Assembly: GCF_014648815.1 (NCBI RefSeq)
Contig: NZ_BMRV01000007.1
Location: 186,001-250,000 of the forward strand
Direction: 5' to 3'
Source: Streptomyces flaveolus
GTDB taxonomy: Bacteria > Actinomycetota > Actinomycetes > Streptomycetales > Streptomycetaceae
Length of the DNA: 64,000 bases
The notes beneath the pieces were generated by a model. It did not search any database. It had not been told where the DNA came from and was given only the letters and a program-made list of their open reading frames with translations. Each line of letters opens with the position of its first letter. The stretch's first letter is position 1. This document shows, in pieces, positions 8,608 to 16,400 of the stretch. The translations under genes and the position numbers were made by a program.

Positions 8608-9174
8608 ATGCGGAAACTGATCTACGGCATGAACCTGACCCTGGACGGCTACATCGCCGCGGCCGGCGACGACATCGGCTGGAGCGGGCCGCCGAGCCAC
8701 GAGCTGTTCCAGTGGTGGCTGGAGCACGAGCAGGCGAGTGGCCTGTCGCTGTACGGGCGCAAGCTGTGGGAGACGATGAGCTCCTACTGGCCGACCGGCG
8801 ACCAGCAGCCCGACGCCACCCCGGCGCAGATCGAGTTCGCGCGGAACTGGCGGGACACGCCGAAGGTGGTGTTCTCCTCGACGATCGACGAGGTCGACTG
8901 GAACACCCGCCTGGTCACCGGCGACGCGATCGCCGAGATCACCCGGCTCAAGGCCGAGGACGGCGGCCCCATGAACATCGGCGGCGCAACGCTCGCCGGG
9001 GCGGCGATGCGCGCCGGGCTGATCGACGAGTACGCGATCGTCACCCATCCGGTCCTGGCGGGCGGCGGCACGCCGTTCTTCACCGCGCTGGACGGCTGGG
9101 TGAACCTGAACCTGATGGAGACGCGGACGTTTCCCGACGGCGTGGTCCTGACCCGGTACGAGACGAGGCGCTGA
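8608..9174 (+). CDS. RibD C-terminal / dihydrofolate reductase family protein (second copy)
   Basis: 188 residues. N-terminal LIYGMNLTLDGYIAAAGDDI, then LSLYGRKLWETMSSYW, PKVVFSSTI, and the nucleotide-binding MNIGGATLAGAAMRAGLIDEY with LAGGGTPFF; a RibD_C reductase-like protein. GGAAGG precedes the ATG at good spacing. Paralogous to 2123-2743 but clearly diverged, so not a recent duplication. Substrate unknown. Terminates before a long hairpin at 9233. Confidence 0.87.
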   Translation: MRKLIYGMNLTLDGYIAAAGDDIGWSGPPSHELFQWWLEHEQASGLSLYGRKLWETMSSYWPTGDQQPDATPAQIEFARNWRDTPKVVFSSTIDEVDWNTRLVTGDAIAEITRLKAEDGGPMNIGGATLAGAAMRAGLIDEYAIVTHPVLAGGGTPFFTALDGWVNLNLMETRTFPDGVVLTRYETRR

Positions 9175-9232
9175 GCGGCAGCAGCCCACGCGCCGGGGAC
9201 TGTCTCCCGGTGATGTGCCCACCGAGCCCCGG

Positions 9233-9265
9233 GGGAGCCATCCGGCGAAGCGCCGGATGGCTCCC
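9233..9265. terminator. bidirectional hairpin terminator
   Basis: Perfect 15-base-pair inverted repeat (left arm 9233-9247, right arm 9251-9265) with a three-base loop, placed between two convergent genes. No T-run on either side, which is common for streptomycete hairpin terminators. Confidence 0.8.
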
Positions 9266-9287
9266 GCCGTCACTCACGGGACAACCC

Positions 9288-10811
9288 TCAGAAGAAGCCC
9301 AGCTTCTTCGGCGAGTACGACACCAGCAGGTTCTTCGTCTGCTGGTAGTGCTCCAGCATCATCCGGTGGTTCTCCCGGCCGATCCCCGACTGCTTGTAGC
9401 CGCCGAACGCGGCGTGCGCCGGGTAGGCGTGGTAGCAGTTCGTCCAGACGCGTCCCGCCTGGATCGCCCGGCCCGCGCGGTACGCGGTGTTCATGTCGCG
9501 GGTCCACACCCCGGCGCCGAGGCCGTACAGCGTGTCGTTGGCGGTCTTGATCGCGTCGTCGAAGTCGTCGAAGGACGTGACCGACACGACCGGGCCGAAG
9601 ATCTCCTCCTGGAAGATCCGCATGCGGTTGTGGCCTTCGAAGATCGTGGGCTGGACGTAGTAGCCGCCCTTCAGTTGGCCCTCGTGCTCGAAGCGTTCGC
9701 CGCCGGTGAGGACCTTGGCGCCCTCCTGCCGGCCGATGTCCAGGTAGGAGAGGATCTTCTCCAGCTGGTCGTTGGACGCCTGGGCGCCGATCATCGTGTC
9801 GGTGTCCAGCGGGTGGCCCGGTGTGATCAGCTCGGTGCGGGCGACCGCGGCCTCCATGAACTCGGCGTAGGTGCCGCGCTGGATCAGCGCCCGGGACGGG
9901 CAGGTGCACACCTCGCCCTGGTTGAGCGCGAACATCGTGAAGCCCTCGAGCGCCTTGTCGCGGAAGTCGTCGTCCCGCGCCCAGACGTCGTCGAAGAAGA
10001 TGTTCGGCGACTTGCCGCCGAGTTCCAGCGTGACCGGTTTGATGTTCTCCGAGGCGTACTGCATGATCAGCCGCCCGGTGGTGGTCTCTCCGGTGAACGC
10101 CACCTTCGCCACCCGCGGGCTCGACGCGAGCGGCTTGCCCGCCTCCACCCCGAAGCCGTTGACGACGTTCACGACACCCGGCGGCAGCAGGTCCGCGACC
10201 AGGCTCAGCCAGTAGTGGATCGAGGCCGGGGTCTGCTCGGCGGGCTTCAGGACCACCGCGTTGCCGGCGGCGAGAGCGGGAGCGAGCTTCCAGGTCGCCA
10301 TCAGGATCGGGAAGTTCCACGGAATGATCTGCGCGACCACGCCCAGCGGCTCGTGGAAGTGGTACGCGACGGTGTCGTCGTCGACCTCGCCGATCGAGCC
10401 CTCCTGCGCGCGGATCGCGCCCGCGAAGTAGCGGAAGTGGTCGATGGCGAGCGGGATGTCGGCCGCCAGCGTCTCGCGCACCGGCTTGCCGTTCTCCCAG
10501 CTCTCGGCGACCGCCAGGCGTTCCAGGTTCGCCTCCATGCGGTCCGCGATCTTCAGCAGAATGCCGGAACGCTCGGTCACCGACGTGCGGCCCCAGCCCG
10601 GGGCGGCCCCGTGCGCCGCGTCGAGCGCCCGCTCCACGTCCTCCTCCGTACCGCGCGCGATCTCCGTGAACGGCTGCCCGTTCACCGGGGACGGGTTCTC
10701 AAAGTACTGCCCGCGCACCGGCGGCACGTACTCGCCGCCGATGAAGTGGTCGTAGCGCGACTCGTAGGAGACGATCGCGCCCTCGGTGCCGGGCGCCGCG
10801 TAACGGGTCAT
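9288..10811 (-). CDS. NAD(P)-dependent aldehyde dehydrogenase (ExaC/AldB type)
   Basis: 507 residues, the normal length. All catalytic landmarks are present: IIPWNFPILMATWKLAPAL for cofactor and tunnel, LKPAEQTP, FTGETTTGRLI, general base Glu263 in LELGGKSPN, and nucleophile Cys302 in NQGEVCTCPSR. Closest in pattern to the ExaC/AldB acetaldehyde dehydrogenases that oxidise short-chain aldehydes to acids in the cytoplasm. A GAF-domain regulator lies directly upstream on the same strand, as is usual for this family, and probably controls it. The gap of 135 bases before the gene leaves room for its own promoter. Confidence 0.92.
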   Translation of the reverse strand: MTRYAAPGTEGAIVSYESRYDHFIGGEYVPPVRGQYFENPSPVNGQPFTEIARGTEEDVERALDAAHGAAPGWGRTSVTERSGILLKIADRMEANLERLAVAESWENGKPVRETLAADIPLAIDHFRYFAGAIRAQEGSIGEVDDDTVAYHFHEPLGVVAQIIPWNFPILMATWKLAPALAAGNAVVLKPAEQTPASIHYWLSLVADLLPPGVVNVVNGFGVEAGKPLASSPRVAKVAFTGETTTGRLIMQYASENIKPVTLELGGKSPNIFFDDVWARDDDFRDKALEGFTMFALNQGEVCTCPSRALIQRGTYAEFMEAAVARTELITPGHPLDTDTMIGAQASNDQLEKILSYLDIGRQEGAKVLTGGERFEHEGQLKGGYYVQPTIFEGHNRMRIFQEEIFGPVVSVTSFDDFDDAIKTANDTLYGLGAGVWTRDMNTAYRAGRAIQAGRVWTNCYHAYPAHAAFGGYKQSGIGRENHRMMLEHYQQTKNLLVSYSPKKLGFF

Positions 10812-10946
10812 CCTGGTCTGCCTCCCTCATCGTGCGCTGCCCGCCGTTGGACAGCTCTTTGGGAGGCTAGGGAGAGCGACGTTGCGGGGACGTTGCGTGA
10901 GCGGCCGCGGCCCAGGGCCGGCGCCCGGCCGCGCGCCGACATGCCG

Positions 10947-12290
10947 TCACCACGCGCGCGGCGCCGCCAGCTCGGACTCCAGCGCGGCGAGCCGGGACAG
11001 CACCGCGGCGGTGGGCCGGACCGCGGCCAGCGCACGCCAGACGTCCAGGTCGTCCTCACCCCACGGCGCATGCGCCCAGTCGGCCAGGAGGTCGGGGTCA
11101 CGGCAGGCGATCAGCGCGGTGCGCAGGCCGTCGGCCAGCCGGCGCCGGTGCCGTGCCACCGCCGGGGCCTGGGAACCGGGCAGCAGCGGACCGGCGTACG
11201 CCGCCGCGGCCGCCGTCACGCCACCGGCCCGCAGCCGGCGCTCGACCACGGCGACGTCGGACTCGACGGGCATCGTGAGCCGGTACGGGCGGGACGCCAG
11301 CACCCCCGGACCCAGCACCCCCCGCAACCGCGCCAGTTCGGCTCGCAGGGTCACCGGAGGCACCGTCTCGTCCTCGTACAGCGCGCACAGCAGCTCGTCG
11401 CCGGTCAGACCCTCCGGATGCTGCGCCAGCAGCACCACGATCTCGCTGTGCCGGCGGCTGAGCCGGACCCTGCTGCCGCCGCGGCTCAGCAGCGCCTCGT
11501 CACGGCCCAGCGCGGTCAGTTCGGCGGTGCCGGCGGCGGGCCGCTCCGGTGTCAGCAGGGCCAGCTGGGACTCCGCGGCGCGCGCCACGGCTTGGACGAA
11601 GCCCAGGCTGTGCGGATGCGCCAGCCCGTTCCCGCCCGTGATGTCCACGGCGCCCAGTACCCGCCCGGTGCGCGGATCGTGCACCGGAGCCGCCGCGCAC
11701 GTCCACGGCTGTACCCGCCGGATGAAGTGCTCGGCCGCGAATACCTGTACCGGGCGGCCCACGGCCACCGCCGTGCCCGGCGCGTTCGTCCCCACCGCGG
11801 ACTCCGCCCACCGGGCACCCGGCACGAAGTTCATCCGCCCCGCCCGCCGCCGGGTGGCCGGATGGCCCTCGACCCACAGCAGCCTGCCGTGCGCGTCGCA
11901 CACCGCCAGCAGATGCTCGCCGTCGGCCGCGAACGCGCCGAGCAGTTCACGGAACAGCGGCATCACCCGTGCCAGCGGGTGCTCGGCGCGGTAGGCGCCC
12001 AGGTCACCGTCCATGAGTTCCACGCTCGCGGTGCCGTCCGGGCCGACACCCGCCCGGACGGACCTCCGCCACGACTCCGCCACCACGGCGCGCACGGGCC
12101 GCGACACCGTGCCCGCCTCGGTGAACGTCTCGTGCGCGCGGCGCAGCGTCCGGGCGCGCTCGACGGGATCGGCCCCAGGTTCCAGAGCCAGCCACGAATC
12201 GGTCAACTCGGCCTCCCCGGAGAGCGATACGACGGTGACATCGTCACTCCGCGGGTGGGCGCGGACAACCACTTCGACCGGCCCGATCAC
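10947..12290 (-). CDS. GAF-domain transcriptional regulator (AcoR-like N terminus)
   Basis: Up to 447 residues. The middle (about 100-250) is a GAF sensor of the AcoR type with GARWAESAVGTNAPGTA, the motif HFIRRVQPWTCAAAPVHDP and GAVDITGG. There is no AAA+ sigma-54 interaction domain; instead residues about 285-345 look like a winged helix (RLSRRHSEIVVLLAQHPEG, LRAELARLRGVLG). This is the actinobacterial variant acting with ordinary sigma factors. Likely activates the aldehyde dehydrogenase just downstream in response to a small ligand. Start uncertain: a TTG at 12206 has a better Shine-Dalgarno (GGGGAGG) than the GTG at 12290. Confidence 0.82.
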   Translation of the reverse strand: MIGPVEVVVRAHPRSDDVTVVSLSGEAELTDSWLALEPGADPVERARTLRRAHETFTEAGTVSRPVRAVVAESWRRSVRAGVGPDGTASVELMDGDLGAYRAEHPLARVMPLFRELLGAFAADGEHLLAVCDAHGRLLWVEGHPATRRRAGRMNFVPGARWAESAVGTNAPGTAVAVGRPVQVFAAEHFIRRVQPWTCAAAPVHDPRTGRVLGAVDITGGNGLAHPHSLGFVQAVARAAESQLALLTPERPAAGTAELTALGRDEALLSRGGSRVRLSRRHSEIVVLLAQHPEGLTGDELLCALYEDETVPPVTLRAELARLRGVLGPGVLASRPYRLTMPVESDVAVVERRLRAGGVTAAAAAYAGPLLPGSQAPAVARHRRRLADGLRTALIACRDPDLLADWAHAPWGEDDLDVWRALAAVRPTAAVLSRLAALESELAAPRAW

Positions 12291-12314
12291 CCGAACGTGG
12301 CCGTCCGCCGCCCG

Positions 12315-12923
12315 TCAGGCGAAGTTGACCAGTCTGATGTACCGGGTCCAGTCCCACAGCGGTCCCGGGTCCGTGTGGTCGCTGCCCGGTACCTCGTGGT
12401 GTCCGATGATGTGGGCGCGGTCCTTGGGGATGCCGTACGTGGTACAGATCGCCGCGGTGAGCCGAGCCGACTGCTGGTACAGGGCATCGGTGAAGTACTC
12501 CGGCCGGTCCACCCAGGCCTCGTGCTCGATGCCGATGCTGCGGGTGTTGTAGTCCCAGTTCCCTGCGTGCCAGGCGATGTCGGACTCGAGGACGCACTGT
12601 GCGACGTGCCCGTCGGCGGACCGGACGACGTAGTGGGCGGACACCTGTTTGTCAGGGTTGCGGAAGATGGAGAGCGTGTCGGCGTACGTCTCCTGCGTGA
12701 CGTGGACGACCACGTAGTCGAGAGGATAGGTGAGGGGGCGACTCGACCGGCTGTAGTTGGCCGTGTTCGCCGGCTGCCACTCGGCTGACGGGTAGTCGAC
12801 GTCGGCCAGGGGCCTCGCGGCGGCTCGCGTGCCGGACAGCAGTGCGGAGGAGACGGTGGCGAGCGCGGCGCCCTGGAGGAGCCGCCGCCTGGTCGGGGAA
12901 GGTGTTGCCCTTTCCGTTTCCAC
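12315..12923 (-). CDS. Tat-exported N-acetylmuramoyl-L-alanine amidase
   Basis: 202 residues from the chosen GTG. Twin-arginine signal SPTRRRLLQG followed by an Ala-rich hydrophobic stretch and a likely AxA-type cleavage near residue 32. The mature part is an amidase_2/PGRP fold: zinc ligand in YVVVHVTQETY, the segment SAHYVVRSADGHVAQCV, IAWHAGNWDYNTRSIGIEHE, and the second His pair in AHIIGHHEVPGSDHTDPGP. Cleaves the bond between MurNAc and the peptide stem outside the cell. The frame extends upstream to 13199 but that part is implausible; AAAGGCGG before GTG 12923 decides the start. Lies 24 bases before the GAF regulator on the same strand. Confidence 0.85.
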   Translation of the reverse strand: METERATPSPTRRRLLQGAALATVSSALLSGTRAAARPLADVDYPSAEWQPANTANYSRSSRPLTYPLDYVVVHVTQETYADTLSIFRNPDKQVSAHYVVRSADGHVAQCVLESDIAWHAGNWDYNTRSIGIEHEAWVDRPEYFTDALYQQSARLTAAICTTYGIPKDRAHIIGHHEVPGSDHTDPGPLWDWTRYIRLVNFA

Positions 12924-13308
12924 GGGGAGGACCGCCTTTCGTGGGTGGGGGGTGGTGCGCGGGTGGGGGTGCGCGGTTCCACGGCGCGGCGCCGTGTCGC
13001 ACACGGTTGCCAACGGTGAGGCGACGGCTTGGTTGCGAGGAGCGGGGCCGAACGCCGAGGAGCGGGCCGAGCGTCGCGGTGCCCCTGTGTCGCGGTCACG
13101 AAGGGCTTCGCGTGAACCACCGTACGAGGCAGGCGGGTTGGGCATAAGAGTGCGTCGCGGTCCGGTGGACGACCGCGGTTTTGTGGATACGGCGCTCACT
13201 CGTTCGAGTGAGCGCCGTGGAACTCCGGGCGTAGCCGCCCGGCTCCTGGCGCACGCCGCCCCGCCCGGTCTCGGACCCGCCCCGGTCTCGGACCCGGTCG
13301 GCCTGGTC
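12924..13308. other. intergenic region upstream of the amidase
   Basis: About 385 bases without a gene. It must hold the amidase promoter and, near 13190-13217, a long hairpin that probably ends xylose-repressor transcription. Three near-identical 16-base repeats lie at its distal edge and run into the repressor stop codon. No reliable -10 or -35 seen. Confidence 0.5.
13190..13217. terminator. hairpin downstream of the ROK repressor gene
   Basis: Near-perfect inverted repeat with 13-base arms (13190-13202 and 13205-13217) and only two unpaired central bases; about 90 bases past the repressor stop in its direction of transcription. No T-run follows. Could alternatively be a regulator-binding palindrome for the amidase gene. 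Confidence 0.65.
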
Positions 13309-13317
13309 TCAGACCCG
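13264..13317. repeat. three short direct repeats at the 3' end of the ROK gene
   Basis: CCCGGTCTCGGACCCG occurs at 13264-13279 and 13281-13296 and with two changes at 13302-13317, the last covering the stop codon of the repressor gene. Each unit is itself partly palindromic (GGTC...GACC). Confidence 0.75.
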
Positions 13318-14520
13318 GCCGGCCACCGCGGCCGCCGGATCGTCCAGGACTCCCCGGATCACCGAGTGCGCCGCGCCGAGCAGCGGTCCCTGCGGGCCGA
13401 GCTCCGACACGGACACGGGGCAGGCCGGGCCGGCCGTCCGCCGGGCCAGCTCGTCCCGCAGGGACGGCAGCAGCCAGGGCGCGAGCCCGGCCAGGGCGCC
13501 GCCCAGCACCACGCTCTCGGGGTCCAGCAGGTTGACCGCGCCGGTCAGCGCGATACCGAGCGCGGTCCCCGCCTCGCGCAGCGCGCGTCGTACGCCCTCG
13601 TCACCCTCGGCGGCGCGCCCCGCGAGCAGCCCGACACGGTCCTCGCCCGGTTCCACACCCGCCGCGCGCAGCACCGCCTTCTCACCGGCGTACTGCTCCA
13701 GGCAGCCACGCCCCCCGCAGGCGCACTCCGGCCCGTCGGGATGCACCGGCATGTGTCCCAGCTCGCCCGCGAAGCCCCGGGTTCCGCGCAGCAGGCGCCC
13801 GTCGACGACCACGGCCGCACCGATGCCGATCTCGGCGGAGACGTGCAGGAAGTCCCGCGGGGTGCCGTCACCGAGCCACAGCTCGGCGAGCGCGCCGAAG
13901 TTGGCCTCGTTGTCCACGGTCAGCGGCACGTCGGAGGGCAGCAGCGCGCCGAGGTCGGCGTCGTGCCAGTCGAGGTTCGGGGCGTGGACGACGGTCCGCC
14001 CGTCCCGTGCCACCAGACCCGGCACGGCCACGGCCAGTCCGGCCGGCCACAGGCCGTCCGCCTCCGCCTCCGCGGTGACCGTCCGCACCAGGCCGGTGAG
14101 CTGCTCGACGACCGGCTCGAGCGAGCGGCCGCGATTGCTGCCGTACCGCACGGCCCGCGCCCGTACCCGGCCGCGCAGGTCGACCGCGCAGACCGCGAGG
14201 TGGTCGACGCCGACCTCCGCGCCGATCCCGGCCGGACCCCGCGCGCTGACGGCGAGCGCGGATCCGGGCCGGCCCACCCGCCCCGGACGTTCGGGACCCA
14301 GCTCCTCCAGCAGGCCCGACCGGATCAGCTCGTCCACGAGCGTCGACACGGCCGCGCGCGTCAGCCCGATCCGCGAGGCGACGGCCGCCCGGGACAGCGG
14401 GCCCTCGGCGCTGACGGTGTGCATCACCCGGGAGAGGTTGCGGCGGCGCATGCCCTGCTGGGTGTCCGGCAACGCACGCCCTGGGCGGGTCGGACGCGCT
14501 TCGTGCGGGGGTGCGGTCAT
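13309..14520 (-). CDS. xylR: ROK family transcriptional repressor of xylose genes (XylR-like)
   Basis: 403 residues. N-terminal winged helix (about 25-75: RNLSRVMHTVSAEG, LSRAAVASRIGLTRAAVSTLVDEL), then a ROK sugar-kinase-like domain. The ROK zinc motif is intact: GELGHMPVHPDGPECACGG followed by GCLEQYAG, with His256, Cys266, Cys268 and Cys273. The ATP-phosphate loop is the regulator form (GAEVGVDHLAV) rather than the kinase DxGGT, so it senses a sugar without phosphorylating it. Position 238 bases downstream of xylB on the same strand, next to xylA, suggests it represses both and is relieved by xylose. The name rests on context and family. Confidence 0.85.
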   Translation of the reverse strand: MTAPPHEARPTRPGRALPDTQQGMRRRNLSRVMHTVSAEGPLSRAAVASRIGLTRAAVSTLVDELIRSGLLEELGPERPGRVGRPGSALAVSARGPAGIGAEVGVDHLAVCAVDLRGRVRARAVRYGSNRGRSLEPVVEQLTGLVRTVTAEAEADGLWPAGLAVAVPGLVARDGRTVVHAPNLDWHDADLGALLPSDVPLTVDNEANFGALAELWLGDGTPRDFLHVSAEIGIGAAVVVDGRLLRGTRGFAGELGHMPVHPDGPECACGGRGCLEQYAGEKAVLRAAGVEPGEDRVGLLAGRAAEGDEGVRRALREAGTALGIALTGAVNLLDPESVVLGGALAGLAPWLLPSLRDELARRTAGPACPVSVSELGPQGPLLGAAHSVIRGVLDDPAAAVAGRV

Positions 14521-14600
14521 GCCTCCGTCAGTCCTCGGTCGTCATGTGCGCTGCTCGGTCTGTGCTCGTCGGTCGTTCGGACGGTCTCGGCCGCCCCGGC

Positions 14601-14628
14601 CCACCGCTCGTCCGGGGACGAGCGGTGG
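14601..14628. terminator. hairpin terminator after xylB
   Basis: Perfect 12-base-pair stem (14601-14612 with 14617-14628) and a four-base CGGG loop, about 130 bases past the xylB stop and 80 bases before the repressor start on the same strand. Separates the two transcription units or attenuates read-through into the repressor gene. Confidence 0.75.
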
Positions 14629-14758
14629 ACGCCTCGGCCGGGGACCGGCGGAGCGCCCGCGGCGGAACGGCCCCGCCTGGTGTGCGCCCGAAGGCGTCCC
14701 GCGGGGACGGCCCCTGACCGTGCCCGTCCGTGACGCCACCGCCCGCGCGAGCACGTCG

Positions 14759-16204
14759 TCAGCGGGTGCTCCCGTCCCGCTCCAGGAGCGGCGCCGCGTC
14801 GGAGACTACCCCGGCGATCCTGGCCAGCGTCGCCTCGTCCCGTTCCACGGCATCGAGCACCGGCCCGGCGGCCGTGTTCCAGCGCCGGGCGACCGCCGCG
14901 GGATCCTCCCCGGTGAGCAGGCCGGCCGCCTGTGCCGCGGCGCCGAGCGCCACCAGCTCCCTGGCCTCGGGGATCTGGACGGGACGCCCCGAGAGGCGAC
15001 GCACGGTCTGCTGCCACGCCGTCCCGCGTGCGCCGCCGCCGATCAGCAGCAGCGGCGCGGAAGGGTCCGCGTCCGCGTCGAGGACCAGGTCGAGGGCGCC
15101 GAGCAGCGAGTGGACGGCGCCGTCGTACGCGGCCTGGAGCAGCTGTCCGGCGGTCGTGTCGTGGCGCAGCCCGTACAGCAGGCCGGAGGAGTGCGGCAGG
15201 TTGGGAGTGCGTTCGCCGTCCAGATAGGGCAGGAGCGTGACGTCCGTGCCGGGTTCGACGGCCTCCCGGTCCAGGCCCAGCAGGGCCGCCACGCGGTCGA
15301 CGGCGAGCGTGCAGTTCAGGGTGCAGGCCAGTGGGAGCCAGTCGCCACGCGCGTCGGCGAAGCCCGCCACGGTGCCGGTCGGGTCGGCGGGCCTGCGCCG
15401 CGACACGGCGTACACCGTGCCGGAGGTGCCGAGGCTCATCACCGGCACGCCGGGGCGCACCCCGAGGCCGAGCGCGGCAGCCGCGTTGTCGCCGGTGCCG
15501 CCCGCGACCAGGGTGCCCTTGCTGAACGGCAGGTCGTGGCTGTCACGCACGGTGCCGGCCACCTCGCCGGGCCGGACCATGCGGGGCAGCAGCGCCGGAT
15601 CGAGTCCCACGCGCGCGAGGGTCTCCTCGTCGTACGCCTCCGTCCCGGACGCCCACCAGCCGGTGCCGGACGCGTCACCGCGGTCGGTGGTCCCCTCGCC
15701 GGTGAGCCGCTCGGTGAGGTAGTCGTGGGGGAGCCGTACGGCCTTGACGGCGCGGACCGCCTCCGGCTCGTTCTCGGCCAGCCAGGCCCACTTGGTGACG
15801 GTGAAGGAGGCGCTGGGCACGCTGCCGGTGCGCTCCGCCCAGGCCTTGGCCCCGCCCAGCTCCTCGATCAGACGGCGGGCCTGCGGTGCCGAGCGCACGT
15901 CGTTCCAGAGCAGGGCCGGGCGTACCGGGTCGCCCGCGGCGTCCAGTGTGACGAGGCCGTGCTGCTGCCCGCCGATCGACACGGCGGCGGCCTCACGGGC
16001 CGCGTCGCCGCACTGGTCCAGGGCCGTGCGCAGGGCGTCCCACCACTGTCGCGGGTCGCTCTCGCGGCCGGCGCCGGAGGACACCGTGTGGGGTGCCTGG
16101 CCGCTCGCGATGACCCGGCCGGTGGCCGCGTCGACGACCAGCGCCTTGGTGGACTGGGTGGACGTGTCCACGCCGACGACAAGCGGACCCTCGGCTGCTG
16201 ACAT
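14759..16204 (-). CDS. xylB: xylulokinase
   Basis: 481 residues, FGGY carbohydrate kinase. N-terminal phosphate-1 motif LVVGVDTSTQSTKALVVDA, adenosine/phosphate-2 region VMSLGTSGTVYAV, and the late glycine motif LLIGGGARGTAWQQTVRRLSG are all present; the substrate region QQHGLVTLD and the catalytic Asp in GTGDNAAAALG fit xylulokinases. Phosphorylates D-xylulose with ATP to D-xylulose 5-phosphate for the pentose phosphate pathway. Divergent from xylA with a 196-base shared control region holding palindromes. Confidence 0.95.
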   Translation of the reverse strand: MSAAEGPLVVGVDTSTQSTKALVVDAATGRVIASGQAPHTVSSGAGRESDPRQWWDALRTALDQCGDAAREAAAVSIGGQQHGLVTLDAAGDPVRPALLWNDVRSAPQARRLIEELGGAKAWAERTGSVPSASFTVTKWAWLAENEPEAVRAVKAVRLPHDYLTERLTGEGTTDRGDASGTGWWASGTEAYDEETLARVGLDPALLPRMVRPGEVAGTVRDSHDLPFSKGTLVAGGTGDNAAAALGLGVRPGVPVMSLGTSGTVYAVSRRRPADPTGTVAGFADARGDWLPLACTLNCTLAVDRVAALLGLDREAVEPGTDVTLLPYLDGERTPNLPHSSGLLYGLRHDTTAGQLLQAAYDGAVHSLLGALDLVLDADADPSAPLLLIGGGARGTAWQQTVRRLSGRPVQIPEARELVALGAAAQAAGLLTGEDPAAVARRWNTAAGPVLDAVERDEATLARIAGVVSDAAPLLERDGSTR

Positions 16205-16241
16205 CGGGCTACTCCCTCTTCCGGGGCTCTGCGGCTCTGTG

Positions 16242-16259
16242 GCTCAGACCGGTCTGAGC
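16242..16259. promoter_or_regulatory. perfect 18-base palindrome upstream of xylB
   Basis: GCTCAGACCGGTCTGAGC is a perfect 18-base palindrome beginning 38 bases before the xylB start codon in the xylB-xylA divergent region. A second small inverted repeat (CGGGTC...GACCCG) lies at 16279-16295. Likely operator for a sugar repressor; which protein binds is inferred only from context. Confidence 0.65.
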
Positions 16260-16345
16260 TGGGGTTCTGCGGCGGTCCCGGGTCGCTGAGACCCGACACG
16301 ATCCGTCGGGGACACCGTGTTCCCTTCCCGGGACCGCGTGTGCAT

Positions 16346-16357
16346 ACTAATTTGTAA
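16346..16357. promoter_or_regulatory. A+T-rich imperfect palindrome upstream of xylA
   Basis: TACTAATTTGTA is a 12-base palindrome with one mismatched pair, in the only A+T-rich patch of the xyl control region, 44 bases before the xylA start. ROK repressors often bind A+T-rich palindromes near -10/-35, so this is a candidate XylR operator overlapping the xylA promoter. Confidence 0.55.
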
Positions 16358-16400
16358 ACCGCCATGACGAAATAGCCGTCAGCGAGCAAGGAGCCGTGGA

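Noticed and set aside
8031..12788. A 1585-codon open frame on the plus strand
   Set aside because: Antisense to the aldehyde dehydrogenase, GAF regulator and amidase genes; same high-G+C artefact.
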